Source of the DNA: Prosthecodimorpha staleyi
GTDB taxonomy: Bacteria; Pseudomonadota; Alphaproteobacteria; Rhizobiales; Ancalomicrobiaceae
Length of the DNA stretch: 46,392 nt
Direction: 5' to 3'
Assembly: GCF_018729455.1 (NCBI RefSeq)
Contig: NZ_JAHHZF010000019.1
Span: 1 to 46,392, forward strand
Position numbers and translations under genes: made by a program. Shown piece by piece: positions 27,867 through 36,100 of this stretch. Each line of letters begins with the position of its first letter. Positions within the stretch are counted from its first letter, which is position 1. The notes under the pieces are model-generated. The model made no database searches, was not told the DNA's origin, and was given only the letters and a program-made list of their open reading frames with translations.

Positions 27867-28030
27867 TCGGCCCGCTCCTCGCCGATACCCGCATCTTGCA
27901 TTGGTCCTTGAACGGTGATCGGCGGCACGATCCGTTCGACCGCTTGATCATCGCGCAGGCCAAGCACGAGGGATGGCCGCTGATGACGGCCGATCCGGCG
28001 TTCCGGCGCTATGACGTGGCCATCGCCTGA
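27863..28030 (+). pseudogene. VapC-type PIN toxin with internal in-frame deletion
   Basis: The start ATG overlaps the antitoxin stop (ATGA). Only 55 residues remain, against about 130 in a whole VapC. The first part LLADTRILHWSLNGDRR is a PIN N-terminus with the first acidic residue. It runs directly into HDPFDRLIIAQAKHEGWPLMTADPAF, a PIN C-terminus with the last acidic residues. About 75-80 central residues are missing, including the middle catalytic acids, yet the frame is kept. An active RNase is very unlikely. Confidence 0.8.
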
Positions 28031-28037
28031 CATCGCC

Positions 28038-28991
28038 TCACCCCTGCAGCGCCGCCCACATGGCGCGGTCGCGGTCAGCCGTCCAGATGCGCGGATGGTC
28101 GAGGCCGAGCGCCTCGTCATAGGCCCGGGCGACGTTGAAGGGCAGGCAGTGCTCGTAGATGGCGTAGGTCGAGAATTTCGGATCGCACACCGCCCGGCAG
28201 GCCGCCATCGCCTCCTTGAGCGTGCCGCCGCCGAGCGCGACTTCGGCGACCGGCCGGTAGGTCGAGGCGACGAAATCGCGGGTCAGCGCCAGCGCCTCCT
28301 GCACCTTGGCCTCGCCGACCAGCGCGTCGCCGCGGCCGGGCGAGAGCGCGCGCGGGCGATAGGCCGCGATGGCGTCGAGGGTCGCCGGCCAGTCGCCGAA
28401 ATGGCCGTCGCCGCAATAGCAGGCGGAATGGTATTCGACGATGTCGCCGGAGAACATCACGCCCTGGTCGGGCACCCAGGCGACGATGTCGCCGGCCGTA
28501 TGGGCGCGGCCGAGCCAGACCAGATCGACCCGGCGGCGGCCGAGATGCAGCGTCATCCGGCGCTCGAAGGTCATGGTCGGCCAGGTCAGGCCGGGGATCG
28601 ACTCATGCCCCCGGAACAGGCGCGGGAAGCGGCCGAACTCGGAGTCCCAGTCCTCCTGGCCGCGCTCCTGGATCATGGCCCGGCAGGTCTGCGAGGCGAT
28701 GATCTCGGAGGCGCCGTAGGCGGAGGCGCCGAGCACGCGCACGGCGTGATAATGCGACAGGACGACATATTTGATCGGCTTGTCGGTGACCGTGCGGATC
28801 TGCTCGATCACCTTGCCGGCCATGGCCGGTGTCGCCTGGGCGTCGACCACCATCACGCTGTCGTCGCCGATGATGACGCCGGTATTCGGATCGCCCTCGG
28901 CCGTGAAGGCGTAGAGATCCCGGCCGATCTCGGTGAAAGAGGTCTTCTTCTCAGTCATGTCGCCCGTGGAGGCGAAGGCCTTGGCGGTCAT
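28038..28991 (-). CDS. MBL-fold hydrolase with altered metal motif
   Basis: The protein has 317 residues. It has the metallo-beta-lactamase fold pattern: NTGVIIGDDSVMVVDAQ, then YVVLSHYHAVRVLGA in place of HxHxDH, a later GRAHTAGDIVAWV and MFSGDIVEY. The Asp and third His of the HxHxDH motif are replaced by Val and Arg, so a canonical two-metal site is not expected. It lies 6 bp after maiA and belongs to the homogentisate operon. It may hydrolyse a thioester or lactone intermediate, or act with one metal; the function is unknown. Confidence 0.82.
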   Translation of the reverse strand: MTAKAFASTGDMTEKKTSFTEIGRDLYAFTAEGDPNTGVIIGDDSVMVVDAQATPAMAGKVIEQIRTVTDKPIKYVVLSHYHAVRVLGASAYGASEIIASQTCRAMIQERGQEDWDSEFGRFPRLFRGHESIPGLTWPTMTFERRMTLHLGRRRVDLVWLGRAHTAGDIVAWVPDQGVMFSGDIVEYHSACYCGDGHFGDWPATLDAIAAYRPRALSPGRGDALVGEAKVQEALALTRDFVASTYRPVAEVALGGGTLKEAMAACRAVCDPKFSTYAIYEHCLPFNVARAYDEALGLDHPRIWTADRDRAMWAALQG

Positions 28992-28997
28992 GGGATC

Positions 28998-29642
28998 CTA
29001 CTCGGCGTCGGCTTGGGCTTCGGGGGCGGCGGCCGCGAAGGCCGGATGCGCGCGGGCGGCTTCGTCCGCGGCGCGGATCATCGGATAGGGCGTCAGGTCG
29101 AGTTCGAAGCGGCGGGCGTTGTAGACCTGCGGCACGAGGCAGATGTCGGCGAGGCTCGGGGTATCGCCGACCGCGTAGCGGCCGGCCGAATGGGCGAGGC
29201 GCGCCTCGATCGCCGTGAAGCCGGTTCCGATCCAATGCCGGGCCCAGGCGGCCCGCGCCGGCGCGCCCGCACCCCAGTCGGCGGTCAGCTTGTCGAGGAC
29301 GCGCAGATTGCCGAGCGGGTGGATGTCGCAGGCGACCGTCAGGGCGATCTCGCGCGCCACCGCCCGGTCGCGCGGGGCGGCCGGCAGGAGCGGCGGCTCC
29401 GGCCAAGTCTCGTCCAGATACTCGATGATCGCGAGCGACTGGGCGAGCGAGAAGCCCTCCTCCTGCCAGACCGGCACCAGCCCGGACGGGTTGAGCCCGA
29501 GATGGTCGGCCCCGCGCTGCTCGCCCTTGCGCAGATGCACGGCGGCGTGGCGCGGGGTCAGGCCCTTCAGATTGACGGCGATGCGCACCCGGTAGGCCGC
29601 CGAGGAGCGCCAGTAGCCGACCAGGAGCGGTGCGTCAGCCAT
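28998..29642 (-). CDS. maiA: Maleylacetoacetate isomerase
   Basis: The protein has 214 residues with the zeta-class glutathione transferase layout. The N-terminal thioredoxin fold has YWRSSAAYRVRIAVNLKGL, where SS holds the glutathione-activating serine, then NPSGLVPVW and QSLAIIEYLDE. The helical C-terminal domain has the GDTPSLADICLVPQVYNARRF segment. It converts maleylacetoacetate to fumarylacetoacetate with glutathione. It overlaps the end of the FAH gene by 8 bp. Confidence 0.95.
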   Translation of the reverse strand: MADAPLLVGYWRSSAAYRVRIAVNLKGLTPRHAAVHLRKGEQRGADHLGLNPSGLVPVWQEEGFSLAQSLAIIEYLDETWPEPPLLPAAPRDRAVAREIALTVACDIHPLGNLRVLDKLTADWGAGAPARAAWARHWIGTGFTAIEARLAHSAGRYAVGDTPSLADICLVPQVYNARRFELDLTPYPMIRAADEAARAHPAFAAAAPEAQADAE

Positions 29643-30678
29643 TGCCGACCTCGGTGCAGCCTTCGTCCGTCATTGGCGCCACCGTCTGCTCGATCGCGCC
29701 GAAGATCGAATGGCCCCTGGCGTCCTTCATCGAGATGCGCACGGTGTCGCCGTAGCGCAGGAACGGGGTCGCCGCCTTGCCGGTGCGGATCGTCTCGACG
29801 GTGCGGATCTCCGCGATGCAGGAATAGCCGACGCCGCCCTCGGCGATCGGCCGGCCCGGGCTGCCGTCCGGATCGCGGTTGGAGACCGTGCCCGAGCCGA
29901 CGATCGTGCCGGCGGCGAGCGGCCGGCTCTTGGCGGCATGCGCGACCAGGGTCGGGAAGTCGAAGGTCATGTCGACGCCGGCATCGGCCTTGCCGAAAGG
30001 CTGGCCGTTGACGGAGACGAGCAGCGGCAGGTGCACCTTGCCGCCGTCCCAGGCCGGGCCGAGTTCGTCGGGCGTCACGGCGACCGGCGAGAATGCGCTC
30101 GACGGCTTGGCGTGCAGGAAGCCGAAGCCCTTGGCGAGTTCCGGCATCACCAGATTGCGCAGCGACACGTCGTTGACCAGCATGATCAGCCGGATCGCAG
30201 TCGCCGCTTCCTCGCGGCTGGCGCCGAGCGGCACGTCGTCGACGATCACGGCGATCTCGCCTTCCAGGTCGATGCCCCAATCCTCGCTCGGCATGCGGAT
30301 GGGTCCACGCGGGGCCAGGAAGCTGTCGGAGCCGCCCTGATACATCAGCGGGTCGGTCCAGAAGCTCTCCGGCATGGCGACGCCGCGCGATTTCCGCACC
30401 AACTCGACATGGTTCACATAGGCCGAGCCGTCCAGCCACTGATAGGCGCGCGGCAGCGGCGAGAGCGCGTCATGCTCGTGGAAGCGCTCGCTCGGCAGGG
30501 CGCCGAGGTCGAGGTCGTGGGCGAGATCGGCCAGCCGCGGACCGACATGGGCCCAGTCGTCGAGGGCGGCCTGCAGGGTCGCGGCGATCGGCCGGGCCGA
30601 GACGCAGCGGGTCAGGTCGCGCGAGACGACGACCAGCATGCCGTCGCGCGTGCGGTCCTTGAGGGTTGCGAGTTTCAT
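29635..30678 (-). CDS. Fumarylacetoacetate hydrolase family protein
   Basis: The protein has 347 residues. The metal-binding acidic residues are visible in WGIDLEGEIAVIVDD, and GTIVGSGTVSNRD is the catalytic-domain signature of the FAH fold. It is shorter than the mammalian-type enzyme of about 420 residues, but this shorter form is common beside hmgA in proteobacteria. Context points to cleavage of fumarylacetoacetate to fumarate and acetoacetate. It starts 4 bp after hmgA and overlaps maiA. Confidence 0.92.
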   Translation of the reverse strand: MKLATLKDRTRDGMLVVVSRDLTRCVSARPIAATLQAALDDWAHVGPRLADLAHDLDLGALPSERFHEHDALSPLPRAYQWLDGSAYVNHVELVRKSRGVAMPESFWTDPLMYQGGSDSFLAPRGPIRMPSEDWGIDLEGEIAVIVDDVPLGASREEAATAIRLIMLVNDVSLRNLVMPELAKGFGFLHAKPSSAFSPVAVTPDELGPAWDGGKVHLPLLVSVNGQPFGKADAGVDMTFDFPTLVAHAAKSRPLAAGTIVGSGTVSNRDPDGSPGRPIAEGGVGYSCIAEIRTVETIRTGKAATPFLRYGDTVRISMKDARGHSIFGAIEQTVAPMTDEGCTEVGNG

Positions 30679-30682
30679 GAGA

Positions 30683-32017
30683 TCACTCCCCGGCCCGGGC
30701 GCCCGGCGCCGGCCATTCCGGCCGCGCCGGATCGAAATTGCGGTCGAGCCCGTTCCAGCACTCCGGATAGTCGTCCTGGAGGCCGGGCAGCCGGGCGGCG
30801 AATTCGGTCAGCTGCTGCGGGAAGCGCGTCTCGAACATGAAGGCCATCGTGCCCGTGAGCTTGACCGGCTTCAATTCGGAGAAACTCGCCTTGTCGAAGG
30901 CCGGCTTGTCGGGGCCGTGCGGCAGCATGCAATTGTGCAGGCTCATGCCGCCCGGCACGAAGCCGGTCTCCTTGGCGTCGTACTGGCCGTAGATCAGCCC
31001 CATGAACTCGCTCATGATGTTCATGTGGTACCAGGGCGGGCGGAAGGAATGTTCCGCCACCATCCAGCGTTCGGGGAAGATGACGAAGTCGATATTGGCC
31101 GTGCCGGCCTCGCCGGAAGGCGCGGTCAGGACCGTGAAGATCGACGGATCGGGATGGTCGAACAGCAGCGCGCCGACCGGCGAGAAGGTCCGCAGGTCGT
31201 ATTTGTAGGGCGCGTAGTTGCCGTGCCAGGCGACCACGTCGAGCGGCGAATGGCCGATCTCGCAGGTGTTGAAGCTGCCGCACCACTTGACCGTCAGCCT
31301 GCAGGCGGTCTCCTTCTCCTCGAAGGCCGCCACCGGCGTCTTGAAGTCGCGCGGGTTGGCGAGGCAGTTGGCGCCGATCGGGCCACGTTCGGGCAGGGTG
31401 AACTTGGCGCCGTAATTCTCGCAGACATAGCCGCGCACCGGACCGTCGACGAGTTCGACCCTGAATTTCATACCGCGCGGGATGACGCAGATCTCGCCCG
31501 GACCGACCCGGATGCGGCCGAGCTCGGTGAAGAAGACCAGGTCGCCCGACTGCGGCACGACCATCAGTTCGCCGTCGGCATTGTAGAAATAGTCGTCGAC
31601 CATCGAGGCCGTGACCAGCATGACATGGGCCGCCATGCCGACCTGGGTATAGACGTCGCCGGCCGTGGTCATGGTCCTGAGGCCGGTGACGAAGGTCAGC
31701 GCCTCGTTCGGCATCGGCACCGGATCCCAGCGCAGCGGCCCGAGCGGCAGTCCGTGATCGACGATATGCGGCGCGGTCTTCCAGAAAGGCACCTCGACCC
31801 TGCGGAAGCGGCTGGTGTGCCGGACCGAGGGACGGATGCGGTAGAGCCAGGAGCGCTCGTTGGTGCCGCGCGGGGCCGTGAAGGGCGAGCCGGACAATTG
31901 CTCGGCATAGAGCCCGTAGGCGCAGCGCTGCGGGGAATTCTGGCCCTGCGGCAGGGCGCCGGGAGCCGCTTCGGTCTCGAAATCGTTACCGAAGCCGGGC
32001 ATGTAGCCAAGCGTCAT
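30683..32017 (-). CDS. hmgA: Homogentisate 1,2-dioxygenase
   Basis: The predicted protein has 444 residues. It opens with [17 protein letters not shown], with [24 protein letters not shown] after it. The Fe(II) ligands fall in [18 protein letters not shown] (His and Glu) and [11 protein letters not shown] (His). It opens the homogentisate ring to maleylacetoacetate, the key step of tyrosine and phenylalanine degradation. GAGGAGG stands about 9 bases before the ATG at 32017. It heads the operon and is divergent from a MarR regulator gene. hppD, which makes homogentisate, is not in the window. Confidence 0.97.
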   Translation of the reverse strand: MTLGYMPGFGNDFETEAAPGALPQGQNSPQRCAYGLYAEQLSGSPFTAPRGTNERSWLYRIRPSVRHTSRFRRVEVPFWKTAPHIVDHGLPLGPLRWDPVPMPNEALTFVTGLRTMTTAGDVYTQVGMAAHVMLVTASMVDDYFYNADGELMVVPQSGDLVFFTELGRIRVGPGEICVIPRGMKFRVELVDGPVRGYVCENYGAKFTLPERGPIGANCLANPRDFKTPVAAFEEKETACRLTVKWCGSFNTCEIGHSPLDVVAWHGNYAPYKYDLRTFSPVGALLFDHPDPSIFTVLTAPSGEAGTANIDFVIFPERWMVAEHSFRPPWYHMNIMSEFMGLIYGQYDAKETGFVPGGMSLHNCMLPHGPDKPAFDKASFSELKPVKLTGTMAFMFETRFPQQLTEFAARLPGLQDDYPECWNGLDRNFDPARPEWPAPGARAGE

Positions 32018-32198
32018 CGTCGTGCCTCCTCTCACGCGCGTGTCCTCCGGCCTGCGCTTTTTGAGGGGTCCGGCCGCCGTCATCGGCGGACCCCGCGCTT
32101 CGGCCCGATCGGGTCCGTTCGTCTCCCCGATCCGGAATCGCCGGTCCTGCCGGCGATGCTTGCAACCGGCGGAAACGCACAGCATACTCACCCGACGA

Positions 32199-32211
32199 TC
32201 ATATCATGTGA
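32199..32211. promoter_or_regulatory. Putative MarR operator
   Basis: TCATATCATGTGA is an imperfect 13-bp palindrome with one mismatched pair, next to the start codon of the MarR gene and within the hmgA/marR control region. MarR proteins often bind such short palindromes near their own start. The assignment is by position and symmetry only. Confidence 0.4.
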
Positions 32212-32212
32212 A

Positions 32213-32779
32213 ATGAAACGGCTGTCAACCATGGCCGAACCGCCCGCCGCCGCCCCGCCCGCAGACAGGCCCGTCGCCGCCCCGACGACGGCCGCCCGGA
32301 TGGCGACCCGCTCCGCCGGCTTCGATCTGGAGCGGTTCCTGCCCTATCGCCTGAATGTCCTGGCCAGCCGGGTCAGCCGCGATCTCGCGCGCCAATACGA
32401 GCGGAAGTTCGGCATCTCGATCCCGGAATGGCGGGTGCTGGCCCATCTGGCGCAGAATCGCGACGTCTCGGTGCGAGAGATCCACGAGCGCGTCGACATG
32501 GACAAGTCCAAGGTCAGCCGGGCCGCCGCGCGGCTCGAAAGCCTGGCGCTGATCGAGAAGAAGGAACATGCCGGCGACCGCCGTCTGGTCGATCTCCGGC
32601 TGACGGCCCGCGGCCTGGCGCTGTTCGCCGAGATCGCTCCGCTCGCCCTGGCCTTCGAGGCCGATCTGTTCGCCGGGCTCGATGCCGAGGAGCGGCGCAT
32701 CTTCGAACGCGTGATGACGAAGTTGCTCGGCGAGCCGGCCAGCGGGTCGATGGCCGCAGGCACGGATCCGTCCGACTGA
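32213..32779 (+). CDS. MarR-family transcriptional regulator
   Basis: The protein has 188 residues. A winged helix is clear: ISIPEWRVLAHLAQNRDVSVREIHERVDMDKSKVSRAAARL is the recognition region, followed by the wing KKEHAGDRRLVDLRLT. An N-terminal tail of about 35 Pro/Ala-rich residues precedes it. Alternative starts are ATGs at 32213 and 32231. It is divergent from hmgA and is the likely repressor of the homogentisate operon, probably released by an aromatic pathway compound. The ligand is inferred, not seen. Confidence 0.88.
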   Translation: MKRLSTMAEPPAAAPPADRPVAAPTTAARMATRSAGFDLERFLPYRLNVLASRVSRDLARQYERKFGISIPEWRVLAHLAQNRDVSVREIHERVDMDKSKVSRAAARLESLALIEKKEHAGDRRLVDLRLTARGLALFAEIAPLALAFEADLFAGLDAEERRIFERVMTKLLGEPASGSMAAGTDPSD

Positions 32780-33134
32780 ACGGGGCGTCCAGAGCCGCTG
32801 CCATACCGCCCTGCGCCTATCCGGTGGCGGCCTGGCGATCGTGCCTTGGGGCAGGGGCCTCCGTCGGCCGGCAATCCCCTCAGCGGAACTGCGGATGGGA
32901 GGTCCCCGATCGGGGCTATTCCGACATTACATAACATTCAAAAATTATCACATTTGCGTTTGTCGGTATTCCGTCCGGGACGCATGTACGGACGGCGCGC
33001 GCCCTTGCCGGTCGGCGGGGCTCAGCGACGTGCCGGACGCATGACAAGAAGCCCGGCTGCAACCATGCGGCCGACAAGGACATCCCTCGATCCCGACCCC
33101 TCGGGCACGAGGCGAACCGAGGAAATGACCCGCC
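32780..33134. other. Intergenic with an A/T-rich block (32921-32966)
   Basis: No gene is evident. Within otherwise GC-rich DNA, 32921-32966 is sharply A/T-rich and bounded by the inverted pair CCGACA (32921-32926) and TGTCGG (32961-32966). It lies about 170 bp before the start of the large repeat protein. It may be its promoter or a binding site for an A/T-preferring protein. Confidence 0.5.
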
Positions 33135-36100
33135 ATGCTGACGACCCGCGCCGAACAGGCACGAGCGGAGCGGCCGCCGCGTCGCGCCCGCTTCAGAACG
33201 CTCGCCATCGCCGCCGGCCTCACCGCCCTCGCCGGCCTGACCCCTCCGGTCTGGGCGCAGGGCGGCGACACCACGCCGATGCGGCCCGGCGAGGCTTTCC
33301 TGACCCGGTTTTCCGGAACCGCAGCCGGCGCCGGCGGACGCGCCATGATCGATCTCGACGGGACCGTCGGCAGCATTGTCGACCTGCGCAATCCGGGCTT
33401 TCCGGCGCAGGGGCAGCATTGGATCGACGAGCCGCAGCGCCTGCCGGTCACCGCCCGCGATGTCGGGCAGGTCTATGGCGTCGCCCTGGACGACCAGTCG
33501 CCGCCCAACGTCTATCTGACGGCGACCGCGGCCTTCGGCCTGCATCGCACCGAGGACGGCCGCGACTGGCTGCCGGGGCAGTGGGGACCGGGCGGTGCCG
33601 GTCCCGGTGCGGTCTGGAAGCTCGATGCGCGGCGCAACTATGCGCCCCAGTTGCTGGCGACCGTGACGCTCGACGGCCGGCCGAACAGCGCCGCCGCGCT
33701 CGGCAACATCGCCTTCGACAAGGCGCATCGGCAATTGCTGGTCTCCGACCTGGAGACCGGTATGATCCACCGCCTGTCGCTCGACGGTCGCGATCTCGGC
33801 CGCTTCGATCACGGCGTCGAGGGCCGTGCCGCCTATTTCGACGTGCCGGCCGGGCGCAACGCCGCTCTGCCGCCGGTCGCCTTCGATCCGGCCAGCCGTG
33901 CCCGCATCGACGATTGCGCCGAGGGCCGCTTCACCGAGACGCCGGCCTGCTGGAACATCGCCGATCCGCGCCGCCGCATCTGGGGGCTCGCCGTGCGCAC
34001 TGTCGGCACGCAGCGCGAGACCCGGCTCTACTATGCGGTCTGGAGCGGCCTGCCGCTCGGCGCGCCCGGCTTCGCCGACCTGCCCGAGACCGAGAAGACC
34101 GGCACGGTGTGGTCCGTGCGGCTCGGCCCAGACGGCGGCTTCGACCGGTCGAGCGTCCGGCGGGAGCTGGAGGTGCCCGAATTCTTCGTCGGCCAGGACG
34201 ATTTCCGCCGGGCCGGTCCGAGCTGGCCGGTCGCCGACATCGCCTTTCCGGACTGCATCGACCAGGGCATCATGATCCTGTCCGAGCGCGGCGGCCTGCG
34301 CAATCTCGGCCTCGACGCCGAGGAGCCCTTCGCCACGCCGCGGGAATCGCGCGTGCTGCGCTACGAGATGGGCGAGGACGGCGCCTGGAAGGCGGTCGGC
34401 CGCTACGATGTCGGCTTCTCCGAACGCAAGCCGCCGGCGGTGCAGCCCTTCCTGCGCGCCGGCGCGTCCGGCGCCGCGGCCTTCGGCTACGGCTATGACG
34501 AGAAGGGCGCGGTCGATCCGACGCGCGCGAACCAGAGCCTGTGGATGGCCGGCGACCATCTCTGCTCGCCCGAGGGTCCCTGCTTCAATCCCGGCACCGG
34601 CGCTTTCGACGACGACAGCCAGGTGCACGGCATCCAGGGCACGCCGGAGCCGGCCTTCGCCGAACTGGCGCCGAACGGCGCCTTCCGGGTCTATCCCGTG
34701 AAAGGACGCGTCACCAATCCGGACGGCCCGGCACAGTCCTACATGATCGACGCCGACGTGAATGTCGACGCGGAGGGCAAGCCCAACCCGGCCGAACTCG
34801 CCCGCAACGACGCCACCATGATCGGCGACATCGCCATCTGGCAGCCCTGCGAGGGCCAGGCGGCCGCCGTGCCGCCGCCCCCGCCGCCGGCCGAGATCGT
34901 GCGCGGGCCGGTCGACCTCTGGATCCGCAAGACCGGCTTCGAGGAGTGCGATTTCGACGGCATCTGCAGCTTCACGGTCACCATCTCGGCGATCGGCGAG
35001 GGCACCTGGGTGGCGCCGATCTTCATCCGCGACTTCATCCCCGAGGGCGCCGAACTGGTCTCCTTCACGCCCGCCGATCCGTGGATGTGCGACGTGATCG
35101 ACGCGCTCTTCTGCTTCCGCCCGACCGTGACGCTGCAGCCGGGCGAGGACATCGTGCTGCGCATCCGCATCCGCATGCCGGAGGCGATCCTGGTGCGTGC
35201 ACCGATCGACCTGCAGAACTGCATCGCGCTGGAATGGCCTTTCGCCGATCCCGACGACGGTCCGGCGATCCAGCTCGCCACCCGCAACGTTCTGATCCTG
35301 ATGGGCTATCTGCAGCGCCGGGAGCTCGCGATCGAGCCCGCCATCCAGCGCTTCGAGCGCGACATGCGGCTGCCGCAGACCGGCCGGATCGGGCCGCGCC
35401 TGACCGAAGCCCTGTTCGGCGGCCTCGCCCGCATGATCGGCGACAACGATCCGCAGAACGATCTGGCCTGCGCGCCGTTCCGCGTTCCGCCGCGGCCGCC
35501 GGTCTTCGACGGGCATTCGCGCCGCGATACCCATCGCCGGTTCGGATCGGTCGAGCACAGCCGCTGGCAGACCCATCGGCGCTGGGACAGCCCGGCCCAC
35601 AATCCCTGGCAGAGCCATCTGCGCTGGGGATCGGTGGTCCTGCCGCCCTTCGACCTGCACGATCGTGCCGAAACCCACGCCCGCTGGGGTTCTGTCTGGC
35701 ACAGCCGCGTGCGCACCCATCGCCGGGACGGCTCCTTCCCGCCCCAGCACGACCTGCGCCTGTCGCATGACCGGTTCGACTCGTTCCACTCGCTGGCCAT
35801 GTCGCACTATCGCGGCAGTTCGATCCACAAGGTCGAGCGCTCGCACTACCGGTTCAGCTCGATCCACGGCAAGAAGGAGTCGCATGATCGTTGGGGCTCG
35901 CTGCACGACCGGCGCGAGACGCACCGCCGCGACGGCTCGATCCATGCCCGCTCTCTGTCCCATACCAAGGCACAGTCGCTGCATGCGCTCGACCGGTCCC
36001 ATGCCAAGGCCGGATCGACCCATGGCCGGCGCGAGTCGCTGGCGGCGGGCGGCTTCGGCGATCAGCATCACACTCGCGCCCAGTCGCACTTCAAGGCGGC

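Noticed and set aside
35508-36032. CRISPR-like array
   Set aside because: The 39-bp periodicity is within a continuous coding frame, the DNA copies are diverged and there are no unique spacers or cas genes.
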